From Lenzites betulinus (lineage: Eukaryota > Basidiomycota > Agaricomycetes > Polyporales > Polyporaceae), in NCBI GenBank assembly GCA_022264855.1, contig JABYQU010000032.1, forward strand, positions 62,001 through 126,000: a stretch of 64,000 nucleotides of DNA, written 5' to 3'. Positions 46,713-58,860 of the stretch are shown piece by piece. The translations under genes and the position numbers were made by a program. The notes under the pieces are model-generated. The model was given only the letters and a program-made list of their open reading frames with translations, did no database searches and was not told the origin of the DNA. Positions within the stretch are counted from its first letter, which is position 1, and every line of letters starts with the position of its first letter.

Positions 46713-49553
46713 ATGTCAGGCCGATTCGCGGCGTATATCGGCGCCCCGCCCCCACACCTACGCAAACGCAAGCAGCGCTCGCTCTCACCCGTCGTACCTG
46801 ATCCCGAAGAGCTCACATACGCGTCGGCGGCTGAGCCAGTACTTTCGCCTGAGAGGAGGAGTGCGGAAGATCGAAGGGACGCGTTCGGCCCCACGCCGAC
46901 ACGGTCTGCGCACGTCTTCAAGACGTATGCCCACAAACGCGCGCGGTCCTATGCGAGCTCGGGTGGGGAGGACGAAATGGACGATGATGGTGTCGAGCAA
47001 GGCTGTGAGTCTTTCATGAGGTTTTGAGGCTCGGGGGACAATTATGCCAGGGCCGACGGTAGAGACACCAGCTGGTCGTTAAAGCGAAAGACATGCTCTT
47101 GCACACTTGTAGTCCATCCGTCAGCTGGCTCCAACTGTACTATGAATCAGAAATCAGTGCTGTATGCTCATTCCGCACCGACAGCTTCTCACTCCTCGTC
47201 GCCGGAGGTGTCCCCCTCCAAGGTCAAATACGGCGCTCCGCCAAGGACGAGCACGGCAGTTGTAGAGCAATCCATTGTTCACGACGCGTCACCACTATTG
47301 CAGCCAGCGGACGATGCACTCGTGGTGGCCCTTAATAGTCTTCATTCGGGACCCGACAACTTGAATGCCTCCCCCGAGCCAGCAGTTTCCGCTCGTAACC
47401 TGCATAACCTCCGAAGGAAACAGTCTGTGTATGTGGAAATCTTGTCACGACCCAAGGCTCTGTCTCGGGCTTCCACAGGTCAATCTGCTGCTGCCCCCTC
47501 TTCGCTGCTGGGGAACGCACCGCAACAGGAAGTACGCGTCCCACGTCCGCGAGGCCGCCCGCGGAAGATTAAACCAGTCACAGCGATGCCCTCTCCACCA
47601 CCAACATCTGACGATAGTCATGCACCTATACGTACCCGTCCGCGCGCGCCCTCGGTCACCCACAATACACTCAGTGATGCTTTGAACGACTCGCTTGCTA
47701 ACACCGCCGGGCCATCTACGCTCAATCCCCTGCCCGCCGAATCCTCGAGCGCGCCGCCCAAGAGGAAGCGGGGCAGGCCGCCCGGGAAGGGGCGTAGTCT
47801 TGCGGAGTTGGGTCCTGTCATATTCTCGTACGGCGATCTTGATAGCCTGTCGTCGCCTACACGGCGGATGGCGGTCAGTCAATTCACCTCCAAAAATGCT
47901 GCCGTCAACCAGTCGGTCTCCAGTAGCGCTGTTGTCTCCGCTCCACCTGTCAAGCGAGGTCCCGGACGTCCTCGCAAGCATCCGCTACCTGCCACGAGCA
48001 TCTCTGCTCCCCGCGGACCATCTTCGTCGCGTCCTTCGATATCCTCGGGCCCTAGTAAGAAGGGCAAGGCCAGAGATGAGGTCAGGCACGAAGACGGGGA
48101 CGAGGACATGGCCGAGGCAGATGCAGTAGCGGAGCAGCTACTTCAAGATCTTCCACGAGACCCCGCTCCCGCTCTCTCATCTCGTACAGACCAGTACGTC
48201 TTCCAATCCGTCGATGTGAGCAACGTCGCCCGTGCCCTCGACAAACAGGCTGCACGCGAAGCCGCAAACGCGTCCGCTACCGGACACATCCCCGCGCCAC
48301 CCGTCACGCCCGGCAAGCGGCCTCGCGGTCGTCCCCCCGGGAGCAAGAACAAAGCCACGCTCCTGCGCGAAGCAGAGGCGCGCGCACGGCGATTCACGAC
48401 CCTCACCTCTGCCGCGCCCGTGCGCACGGTAGGCCTACCCGCCGCGTCGTCGTCGAACTCGCAGAACGTGCCCGAGATCGCCCCGGTACCGATCAAACGT
48501 CGCCCGGGGCGGCCGCGCAAGAGCGCGCCTGCAGGGCTGGCGGTGTCGCTGGAGTACTTCGAGCCGCTCAAGGACCCTGACGCGTCCGTGTCCCCCGCGC
48601 GCCCGTCCACGCCGGGCCCGCGCAGAAGGGGCCGCAGCCTGACGCGGAGGAACAGCATCGCGGGTCCGCCGAGCACCCCTGCGGTGATGTCTGCCCCCGG
48701 ATTCACGCGCACGCGGCGGAGCGCGAGTGCGGCCGCTCCGCCTGACCCGCCGCCGTTCTACCTGGACTTGAACACGATGGAGTGGAAGCGGCGCGCGCCG
48801 CGCTCGTCTGTGTCGCCTGTGCGCCGACGGCGGAGACGGTCGTCGGCTGCGGCGTTTCTAGCGGCGGGGCAAGAAGGGGAGGTGACGGAGTACCAGTCGT
48901 GCGGAGAACTGTGTACGGCACTCAAGGAGGTGCTTCTGGGTACCGAGCCAAAGATCGCGCACGAGTCGGTGTCGGATGCGACCCGTGGAACACGCAAAGG
49001 GAAGGGGAAAGGGAAAGCTAAGGAGGCGGACGACGGGCTGAAGGTTGCTCAGTCTGGCGTTCTGCTAGTTGCGGACGACGACGACGACGACGAAGACGAA
49101 GACGCAGCGTCGGAGAATGCCGCGCCAGGGACGTGCATATTCCGCGGCTCATGGGCCGTCTTTGGTGACCCTAGCGTCACGCTCGACGACGGGCTCGTGC
49201 TGAAGAAGCTGCACGAGGTCGTACGGGGCATCGACGCGTACGTTACAAGGTGTGTTCCTGTCCCCCGTTTGATCACCCACACAATTCTGACCACGCGTCG
49301 AACGGGCAGACTGGAACAGGCCGACTTCATCAGGACCATGGACGACCCCACCCGCACGACGACGGTCTCCATGACCGTTCCTTGCTGCTGCATCACGCTC
49401 CGGAGTCTGCTCTCGCAGCAGACCTCGTCCTCCGAGGGGGAGCAGCCGCAGTGCGCAGGCGAGATGGTGGTGAGCGTCGCGGAGAGCCAGGCTGAGCGGT
49501 CTTTCGGCACGGTCGCGATGGCGTTGAGGATGACTGTGGTGGTCGTGCATTAG
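46713..49553 (+). CDS. AT-hook nuclear protein with five hooks
   Basis: About 877 residues. Exon 1 is 46713-47004, exon 2 starts at 47158, and a 60-nt intron (49250-49309) precedes the last exon. Five AT-hook cores are spread along the chain: RPRGRPRKIK, KRKRGRPPGKG, KRGPGRPRKHP, KRPRGRPPGSK and KRRPGRPRKS. These bind the minor groove of AT-rich DNA, so the protein is nuclear and probably chromatin-associated. The rest is Ser/Pro/Ala-rich, with an acidic run (ADDDDDDEDEDA). The C-terminal part (PPFYLDLNTMEWKRR, GTCIFRGSWAVFGD, LKKLHEVVRGIDAYVTRLEQ, DDPTRTTTVSMTVPCCC) looks folded and may be a conserved fungal domain I cannot name. The last intron is a multiple of three, so its retention would only insert 20 residues. 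Confidence 0.8.
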
Positions 49554-50038
49554 CCCGTGCTAGATGTGCTTTTCCCGGAGCTTGGGTTTGATGTTATCGA
49601 GGGGGGCTGGGGCCGGTTGGTTATGGGCTCAGCCTCTCAGATCCTGTGCTTAGTTCTTTATATCGTTGTCTTTGGCATCAGTGATACATATGTCGATGTA
49701 TCCGTCCGCGGCTTTGTTTACCCTACGGTACCTAAATCCGAACTGGGACACGGACAATATTAATGCTCTTGGAAGAAAGCCGGGAATGTATTTGTGATCA
49801 GCTAGCGATGACATATGGAAAGAACTACAACTATGCGGTATGGTATAACACGCGAAAACCGACGAGATCCTAAGCTAGAAAAACAAGTAGATCAAACAAA
49901 ACCAAGATATGCTTCAGATGTAGGATCCGCGGTAACCCAAGAAAGCGGGTATCCGTCTAAGAGTCTAATGCCCGGCCAAACGAACAGTCCTTCTACAGTC
50001 ATCGTCCGCAATCCCCCCTACTCGGTCGCAAGTTCCAC
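49554..50038. other. 3' flanks of convergent AT-hook and glycosidase genes
   Basis: AT-richer convergent spacer. No gene seen. Confidence 0.4.
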
Positions 50039-51761
50039 TCACGCGCCCCACAAGAGCAGCATCCCAACGCCCACGCACGCACTCATCACCTGCAGAGCTC
50101 CCGCCCGATGTAGGCCCCGCGCGCCATTCGCGCCAGGAGAACCGACCGCCGTCCAGTCGCGCCACGCAGCATACATCTCGACGACGAACGCCTGGCCCTC
50201 CGGGCTTTCACTCCCCTCGATCCCGAATTGGTTCGGGTTCACGACTGGGGTGAGCCACATGTCCGACGTGAAGTGCGCCAGCGTGCCGGTGCTCGTCGCC
50301 GAGGCGCTCGCGGAGGCAGGGGAGGTCGATGTGGCGGATAGGGACGCGGCGGGAGAAGTGGAGGTGGACGCGGACGAGGATGAGGATGAGGAGTTGGAAG
50401 GCGCGGAAAGCGCCTTGCGGCACTGTTCGGCGAGGGGGAGATGTGTGTGGATGCCGGCCAAGACTGCGAGGCGGTAGACGGTGCTCGCGAGGATCGCGGT
50501 GCTGGACGCGTCGTCGAAGGATCCGCTGTCGTCCGCGTAATTCCCGAACAAGCTGTTCGTCCGCTATATCCCGTAGCGTGAGCGTGTAAGTTCAAGAAAC
50601 AATACTAAGTATATTGCGGCGCACCAGATGCGGATATATGCCAGTGTGAATTTCCGCGACCCAATTCGTAAGGTCTTTTGCCTGACTTTTCATGCTACCC
50701 GAGTACTGCGAGTGTTGAATCGTCCCGAGGACGCGAAGCATTCCTGCTGCGGCCCATCCATTACCTGTGCGGAGCGGATGCAATCAGCTATCGCCAAAAG
50801 TCGTCCGAGATGGTACAGACTGACCCGTCGACCAGTGCCCACTGTCCGTGTTGCTCCCTAGCGTTATGTGCTTCCACATTCCGCCCGCCTCATCGTCCAC
50901 AAGGTACTGCCGATATAGGCGACATTGGTCATATGCTTGCTGCACCAAGGTCTGGTTTTGTGTGAGGACGCCGTAGTAGGCTAGGAAAGGGGGGACCATA
51001 TACACAAAATCGGACCTGCCAATACACTGTCAGTACGTGTAACTCCCAAAACGGAAGCGAGCTTCCTTCTCCGGCACCCTCGCTGCCCTACTGGACCTAT
51101 GCCGTGCGGACCCGCGGCTTGTGCGGGAAACTGGCCAAACAGAGTACTCACCAGAGTTGAACCTGCTCCGTTCGGTGGGAAATGGCTCCATCGTCTGTCT
51201 TCGGCACTTTCTCCAGCAGGTACTCGAGCTGGTTCTGGGCCGCGCCCGCATAATCCTGCCCGTCCGACCCTGCACCTGTCCAGTTCGCGAGCAGCACCGC
51301 GACCCCGATACTTGGGGGGTCCCCCGCGGCACCTCCGTTCACGTCCATGAACGGTTGCGGGCCTTGTATGTCGGCTTTGGTGCTGTTCTGCACGACGGAG
51401 CGCGCAATGGTGATCACCTCGTCGAGCGAGGACGGCCCCGCTTCCCCTCGAGTGGGCGGGAGGCCATTGTTGCTGAACACAGCGTAAGAGGGCGTGTCCG
51501 ACTCGAGGAGTGCCTCAGCGCGAGTGCCAATTTCCCAGCTTCATTTTGTCAGCCGCCGTCTTTTGCCAAGGCGCGCTCGGAGTCCTACCGCGGGAATGCT
51601 CACCTGTGTACCGCGCCCTCCGCTAGACGGGCTTTGACTGCGTCTAACTGGTCATCCGTGAGGTCCTGCGCGTTTGCAGCGGGCACGGTCGTCGATGCGG
51701 CGGCCAAGAGAATGCCGCCGGCAAGCAGGAGCCTCGATCGCGCGCTTCGCTTTGTTCTCAT
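50039..51761 (-). CDS. secreted, GPI-type six-hairpin glycosidase-like protein
   Basis: Five exons give about 470 residues. The N-terminus MRTKRSARSRLLLAGGILLA..ANAQ is a signal peptide. The core (FVYMVPPFLAYYGVLTQNQT, YDQCRLYRQYL, GMWKHITLG, then HWSTGNGWAAAGMLRVLG, WVAEIHTGIY, LFGNYADDSGSFDDASSTA) has the alpha/alpha six-hairpin barrel pattern, related to the GH88/GH105 unsaturated uronyl hydrolases but common as an uncharacterised class in Agaricomycetes. A Ser/Thr-rich block (about 40 residues near 50290-50410) and a hydrophobic C-terminal end (ALQVMSACVGVGMLLLWGA) point to a GPI anchor and a cell-wall or surface site. The substrate is unknown; a fungal wall or plant pectin-derived glycan is likely. 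Family assignment is moderate, secretion strong. Confidence 0.68.
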
Positions 51762-52538
51762 CGCCCACCAGGAAGTATAGAGCGCGGCGCGGGATGGCGA
51801 GTGTGTAGTATGTTCAAGACAAAGCAGCGAAGAGGATGTGGCGAAGAAGGGGAGCGGCGGGTATATGTTTGTTCTCGGGGCTGAATCTGTCAACCGCGGG
51901 GCCGGGTCGCGGCCAGGTCCTGGGGCGTGGGTGCGAAGATATGTCTTGGGTTGGACTGGAGCCGCTATGATGTCGTCGACTCCCCCTCTGTAAGTCCGCG
52001 CGAGTGGCACGCGTACGCCACGGCCAAGAGACAAACAGGTTCTTAAGAAGGTGGTTGGGGCGTACAGCATTCTACAACATTCCCTCCGGCAGGCATGCAT
52101 TGCTGCGGGCTCGACAAGAACACGACCATCGCGTCCAAGACCTCTCCGTGCATCGCGCGCTGCGGTTGCTGAAACATTGGGCAGTGCCGGACGGTTGACG
52201 GATCAGGAACAACGTTATATGGAGGTTCCTCGAGGGAAGGTTGACGGAACGTTAACGGCGATAACTGTTCGTCAAGTCGACGATGTGTCGAAGGGACTTT
52301 ACATGGACTTACCGTGCACATATCAGTGATGTTCTGGACGCAACTAACACTCATTAGCAGTCTTATCTGACTATATATGTGCGGACATAGAGGGACATAG
52401 CAGATAGTACACTCCACTTGAGCATACGGCATTATCCGCGGACACTAATTGCCGCGGTGTACTACCTAGTGGTGATTGAGTGGTGGATTAGCGTATATTA
52501 TGTGGACCTAGTCCTCAGAACATGCCACTGTTTACACA
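51762..52538. other. intergenic, glycosidase promoter side
   Basis: Spacer between two genes on the minus strand. No gene seen. Confidence 0.4.
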
Positions 52539-54097
52539 CTATGGATTCGAGGCAGTCCGAGACCGGACACTCGCCAGGAATTCGCGCGCCTCCTCCCACA
52601 CCATACGCTCGCGCTCCTTACCCAACGCCTCGCCCCTCCGAACCTCCTCCGCGTCTACCGCCTTCCAATTAGCGAAGTCCGTCACTCGCCCCTCGCGCCA
52701 GCCAGCCTCCACCTCCGGCGGGATCGCGTCAGCCTCGACCTCCTTCGGGAGGACCTCGACCGCCTCCTCCGCCAGCCCCCCGCCAGCCGCCGCGTTATCC
52801 GCATCCGCGTCCGACTCGCTGATCGGCGTGGTGTGCACGTCCTCCTCAGGGAAATGATCCCGGAGAATGGTGTCCGCGACCGCATACGCGTCCATCATCG
52901 TGCTCACAAGCACCCCGCGTGCGCCCATTGCCGCCCATCCGCTCGCATACACGTTCTTCACGACGCGTCCGCCCGCGTCGAGTACTCGCCCGCTCGCCGT
53001 GCGCACATGACCGAGTGCGGCGTCGTACCACGGCGCGCCCGCTTCCGCGCGGTGTCCGAGCGAGGTGATGACGAGATCCGTGTCGAGCGTCGAGCTCTCC
53101 CCAGTCGGCACCGCACGGTTCCCCGCGTCCAGCTTCGTGTGCTCGAGAGTGAGGCGGGCTTTCTCTCCGGCATTTGTAGGTGTCGCAATACCTGTGGGAG
53201 AGCGGAAGAAGTCGAGCGACCACGTCTTGGGCGTTGTCCCTGGGGCGTTCTTCGAACCCTTCTGCAGGAGCTGCAGCGTGCGCGCCTGCTGGCGCGTCGG
53301 CGCGGGTCTGCCTACTGGCGCGGTTAGAAGGGCGGGGTCGAGCGGTACCATGGACGCATCAGGGAGGTTCATCATCTCACGCAGTTCCTTCGTCGTAAAT
53401 GCGGCTTGGAATGGCCCGCGTCGGCCGACAATAGAGACATGCTGCACAGCGGAGCGCGCGAGGAGGTCGAGCACAGGCTGTGGGACGTCATATTTCGCGA
53501 GGACGGAGGGCGGGGTGAGAAGCATGCGCGCGACGTCCAGTGAGACGTTACCCTGTCCGATGAGCGTGACATGCGAGGTGCGTTCAAGCGGGGGCGGCGC
53601 GGGCTTGGAGGGGTGCTGAGTGTACCAGTGCACTAGTGAGAGTGCAGGGACGCAAAACTGCGAAGGCGGGAGTGCGGAGTGCAGCACTGGCACGGTGCAA
53701 CCGGTCGAGAAGAGAACGTGGGTGTAGTACGGGAAGAGCGACTCGAGTGAGAGCGGGAGAGTGTGCGAGATCGGTGCGGGGCTACCGATGTTCACGTTGC
53801 CGAAGAAGCGAAGCCGTGGATCTGTGGCGGCTTCTGCAAACTTGTGTGTGCAGTTCTGTTGGGGCGAGGGGTCAGTGCGGCTAAAACGACGATAGGACGG
53901 AGTCTAACCTTGACTTCCGGATGGTCTGGAGCTACACCATACCGTACTAGTCCATATGGGGCCCATAGTCGGTCGTACATGTCGATTTTGAGGTGTGAGG
54001 CTCGTGCACTTGACTCAGGTAGCAACGACAGCAAACGAGAAGCCACATAGAAGGCCGAAGGGCCTCCGCCTACAATTGCGAGTTTGAGCGGTGGCAT
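52539..54097 (-). CDS. ARH1: ferredoxin/adrenodoxin-NADP+ reductase
   Basis: FAD enzyme that passes electrons from NADPH to mitochondrial ferredoxin (Yah1) for Fe-S cluster and haem A synthesis. Two exons (53909-54097 and 52539-53855) give 501 residues. The FAD motif is at the start (MPPLKLAIVGGGPSAFYVAS), then YDRLWAPYGLVRYGVAPDHP, the NADP site HVTLIGQGNVSLDVARMLL with HVSIVGRRGP, and the C-terminal FAD-contact region VKNVYASGWAAMGARGVLVS. Together these are diagnostic for the FDXR/Arh1 family. Oddly, the FAD motif begins within ten residues of the ATG, leaving no room for an import signal. An acceptor-like TTTTCTAG lies just upstream (minus strand, about 54119-54126), so a first exon with the presequence may be missing from this model. 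The C-terminal 80 residues contain an extra acidic/Ala-rich insert. Confidence 0.92.
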
Positions 54098-55509
54098 GGT
54101 CGCGGTTAGGATGTGCACTAGAAAAGAAGGTCTAAGAGTCAGAAAGGCATAAATTGATATTAATGCAATGCATCATGTACTGTAGAAAGGTTGGCCGGTC
54201 GGCGTATGTGCGCATGTATCCGCTTTTTTGAGGAGAAGGCTTACCAATCTGTTTGGACTTCTCTCTGAGGATATGGGTAGGCTATGGGTCCATGCCTATA
54301 CCACCTCTGGTAGCAAATATTGCTTCAGTATTGTCAAAGTACTGAACGACTCAGTTAACGCTGCGCCACAACGTTCATTTCCGGCAGAGGCTCCGCGTCA
54401 GCATAGGCGCCTACGGCACCATCCGAGTCCTCATTCGGGAAGGTCGGCCGAAGTTACACTGCTGATAACCGCCATGTCAATGCGAGTTCTCCTGGTAAGA
54501 AAGGGTGGGATGACAAGAATACGTGATGTTTTAGTGTCCAAAGTACGTGGACCGTAGATGGTTATGTTTGACTGTGCGGAGAAACTGATATCAATCGCGC
54601 AATAGCGCATCGTGTGGTGTCTTTGATTGTATGCGTAGCTCTTGTGAAGGATATGATCAATTTGAGTGCAGACGGACGAGATGACCTAGCCTGCTGACCC
54701 TTGCAGCGGACCCCACCACACCTTATGGAGTTACCGTTTGACAGACTGGAAAGAAGTAATCTCACGTTGAGGTATCTCATCGGGACAATATTTGCTGCAA
54801 CCCCGAACATACTAACTCCAAGTTCACAGAATAAATGTGGATGCGTAGATCTGTGCTGCATGCGCTCATATTCTGGGACCTGGGGCCTCCAAAGATACCG
54901 AGGCACAGGCTGCCAGCTATGCCCTTTCCAACGCCAAGCCAAAGAAGAAGCATCCCGATATACTATCGCGGAGTTGCATATTCTCCCGGGACGCGCTCCA
55001 ACGACGACTTCTATGGACTCGGTGTCCCAGTCTGGACATAGCCCCAATGGCGGGATACCGCGTCCAACACGCCCATGCGCCCTTCCATCCTAAGTAGGCT
55101 TATCACACTGGATCCTTTTCCATGGGACATGCACCTGATCTATGCACGAAGCAGCTGTAATGCTTCGGGCTCCCACCGTGGATCGCCAGCCGTAGGATTG
55201 CTCGCGCATGTATGACTGCTAACCCCTTAGTTCGGCATCAACTGCTATTGATAACCGACGCACTGTCTGCTGGTACGGCCGGGACCACATATTCTGTTCT
55301 CAGGACACTGGACGATGCCATGCGGTACACTCCTCCAGGGACCTTCCAAGTCATATGGTTGATGTTTTGCGCCATCGTCTTCTGCTCCTGGTGTCCGAGT
55401 ACAAATATCGGGTGGAGATATTCGCTATGCTACCCCAGGCGACCAACCTCGAGTCCTAGTCTCCGCAAGAAGTCGGCTCTTACGCTTCCCTCTCTCATCG
55501 CTCGCAGAC
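54098..55509. other. 1.4 kb divergent spacer, reductase / fungalysin
   Basis: No gene supported. A 68-codon plus-strand frame (54835-55041) has no recognised similarity. This region must contain the promoter of the fungalysin gene and possibly a first exon of the reductase gene near 54.15-54.3 kb. Confidence 0.35.
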
Positions 55510-58055
55510 ATGAAGTTCTCCTATAGCTTTATGAAGTCCGTCTTGCTTGCTGTGGTGTTCGCGTCTGCGGTCACTGCTGTGCCATTTGCGAGCAGTCTCA
55601 AGCACACGACCGTGCAAGTGCGCGAGATTGGCACTGACCTTATCGTGGAGAGCTTCCACCCCGAGTCTTCGTTCGAGGTAATTGGCCTTCTCCTGTCAAT
55701 CAGTTTGAATGAATACTGATTTACAACGGTCTGGCTGTTATAGACGTTCGGCGTCGAGGGGGTGCCACACCCTCTATCCGCCCGAGACGACTTCGACGTC
55801 AAGGACGCGACGGTCTCCTTCATCCAGTCCCGTCTGGGCGTACAGCCCGAGACCGTTGGGTTCAGGACGAGCTTCGAGAACGATGTTGCACACCATGCAT
55901 TCGTGAAGCAGCAGATCGTATGTTGATGTCCTTCCACGGTATTTGCCCTGCAGCTGACCCCTAAACACTTGTGCAGAACGGCGTGTCGGTGGCCAACGCG
56001 GTAGCGAACGTGGCTTTCAACAAGGCAAACAAGGTCGTGTCCTTCGGATCGTCATTCGTGAAGCCATGTGGGTCTTACGCACGGGTCCGCATATCTCAAT
56101 TCCCGCTGACCTGTTATGCAGCATCGGTGCCGTCCACCACGCCCTCGATCTCCCTCGAGGACGCGATCGCGAAGGCAGAGAGCGCGCTCTCTGGAAAATT
56201 CAACGAACATCCGCCAACGCTCGAGTTTGTTGTCCAGAAGGACGGCTCGCTTGCCCTCACGCACGTTATGCAAATCCAGAACGACGACACCGGTGCTTGG
56301 TTCGAGGCGTTCGTGGACGCGCATTCTGGCGAGATCGTCCACCTGACCGACTTCGTCGCGAAGGCTTCCGTAAGTCCTCTGCTGCGTCATCTTTCTCCAG
56401 TGTCACCATAGCTGACGCGTACATTGCACTCGCAGTATCGCGTGCTCCCGATCACCAAGGAGACGCTGCCAGAAGGCTTCGAAGTCCTCACCGACCCCCA
56501 GAACCCCGCTGCGTCGCCCGACGGGTGGCACAGCGACGGCACGACCACGACCACGACAACCGCGGGAAACAACGTCGTCACTTTCAAGGGCGCGCAGACG
56601 AACACGACCTCTGAGTCGTCTGACGGGCTGAACTTCATCTTCACGCAGGAGGAGGACCAAGCGCCGACCGTGCAGGTGAACATCGACGCGGCGCGCACGA
56701 ACGCGTTCTACCTCGTGAACACCGTCCACGACATCTCGTACATCTACGGCTTCACGGAGGCCGCCTTCAACTTCCAGAACAACAACTTCGGGAAGGGCGG
56801 GTCCGGGAACGACCGCGTCACTGTGTCCGTGCAGGATTCGGCGGGAATTGACAATGGTGAGCAAGCGGTCATTACAGCAGTAGAGGGATAACCATAGACT
56901 AACACGGATGGCTTGCAGCGGACTTTGCCACGCCTGCCGAGTGGGTAGATACTACAGAGCGCATCATCACGAACGTATACTAACTCCCCTTGCAGCGGGC
57001 AGTCGGGACGCATGAGGATGTTCCTCTGGGACCACACCAACCCGCGGCGGGACGGCGCGCTCGAAAACGACATCGTCGTACACGAGAACACACACGGGAT
57101 CACGAACCGCATGACTGGTGGAGGTACCGGACGGTAGGTGCATCCCCTGGCTATGATCTGTCGGTGAAAGTAATTGTTATTCGCTCAGGTGTCTGCAGAC
57201 GACCGAGGCCGGAGGCATGGGTGAGGGCTGGTCCGACGCGAACGCGGAGTAAGTAGCTGAGCTCCTTGACGCGTGATGGTCTGGGCTGGCCTAACATCCG
57301 AGTCACAGATGGACGGAACACAAGAACGCGACTGTCGTGGACTTCGTCTTGGGCCAGTATGTCATTAACGACCCTGCTGGGATTCGTAGCCACCCGTACT
57401 CGACAGACCCGTGAGTACCTTCTAGTGCGCTTGTGATGCTCTTTAGACTAATAGATTGAACTCTTAAGGGCGGTAAACCCTCTAAGGTATGTACAAATGC
57501 GAGGCGTGTGAGGCAACACTTGACATCTTCAAATGAAGGTACTCGAGCTTGCAGACCCTGAGCGAGGTTCACGGTGAGTATAAGTGCATCTCAATGCCGA
57601 AGGTGTATCTCACGCGATGTCCTAGATATCGGCGAGGTTTGGGCGAACCTACTCCACAATGTGTATGCTGCCCTCGTGGGCGTGCACGGCTTCTCAGACA
57701 CGGCGCATACCGACCCGACGTGAGTTATTCTTGATGTCGTGTTAATGGAGAAGTTTCTGAAGCGTTTTACACAGTACCACTGGCGGCAACACCGTCTTCC
57801 TCCACCTTTTCCTCGACGCGCTACCTATCCAGCCCTGCAACCCCACCTGTGAGTCTATCTTATCTTTCTAAGTGATACAGTCTATTAAGCGCTCCTCTCA
57901 GTCCTCACAGCCCGCGACGCGTGGATTCAGGCCGACGCCAACCGCTTCGGCGGCGCGAACTTCTGCACACTCTGGACCGCGTTTGCGTCCCGCGGCCTTG
58001 GCGTCAACGCTGCGAATCATCAGGACGACTCGACCGTGCCGGCGTCATGCCAGTG
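55510..58055 (+). CDS. fungalysin (M36 zinc metalloprotease), secreted
   Basis: Extracellular protease used for protein digestion. At least twelve exons encode a preproenzyme. The signal peptide is MKSVLLAVVFASAVTAVPFA. A propeptide with the FTP pattern (VREIGTDLIVESFHPESSFE, then TFGVEGVPHPLSARDDFDV, LTHVMQIQNDDTGAWFEAF) precedes the catalytic domain. The zinc site reads VVHENTHGITNRMTGG (HExxH with Asn and Thr inside), and the downstream ligand motif is GGMGEGWSD. Other family marks are NAFYLVNTVHDISYIYGF, ATPADGQSGRMRMFLWD, GEVWANLLHNVYAALV and GLGVNAANHQDDSTVPASCQ at the end. Several 3' exons are very short. Nothing is missing from the active site. Expected to be secreted during growth on protein; it pairs functionally with the peptide transporters in this window. 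Confidence 0.94.
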
Positions 58056-58860
58056 ATTATCTTTATCCATGCGTGTGTCCATGGGGTGTACGCTATGATG
58101 CATGTGTGTAGACTTGTTGTGTTGCTTGACGTCGCAGCATGACCGGTGCGTGGTCGCGACTTTATAAACGCGCACGTGACCGTGTATTGCCCGCTTACAC
58201 AAATCTAAAACTTTGGTTTTGTCTCGTCCCTCACAAACCCCTCGCTGCCCCAAGCATGGCAAGGTGAAGGTTCGGACTCTCGGAACGCGATCAGATTTGC
58301 CAATGCTGCTCGTGTGCGAAGACGCTCGGAGAACTCGCGGCGATCCAGGGGTTTCACAAGACAATAAGACGCGTTGACGCCCCTCTGCCATCTGATATCG
58401 AGGCATTCTATACGGAATGGAGTAAAATATTCTTGGGCTATCTTGAAGATCCTCTGACTGCCAGATGTGTGTTGCGGCTAGCAGGATTGCCTTGTCTTCG
58501 CTCTAGAGAGGCTTAGGAGGACCGACAGGGGGGAGAGCGTGAACCTCAGGCGGCGGCGGCTTCCGGCTGAGGCGAATGTCCTGGGATGGAAAGCGGCATA
58601 TTGAACGTTCAAGATCCCGAATGCCTAGCCGAGTGGCACATCCAGATTCCCCTGCAAGCTCGAGATCCGCCTGCGAGGACACCGCACTCTTGCCGCGCAA
58701 GTATGGTTAGACGATCGATCGGCGGACACCCTGAATATTCTGATAACCCGTGCCCAATGGAATATCTCGCGGAGACTGAGTACTGAGCCCGCGTACATAT
58801 ACAGGAGCGTGGGTGGGCATAGGGGACGATGGCTTCTCCCGCCCCTCATCCACTGCCTCC
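58056..58860. other. intergenic, fungalysin 3' flank
   Basis: No gene supported. Contains the fungalysin 3' untranslated region and the promoter of the next plus-strand gene. Confidence 0.35.

Noticed and set aside
54835..55041. 68-codon plus-strand frame upstream of the fungalysin gene
   Set aside because: No similarity and no Kozak-like context or flanking exon; probably chance.
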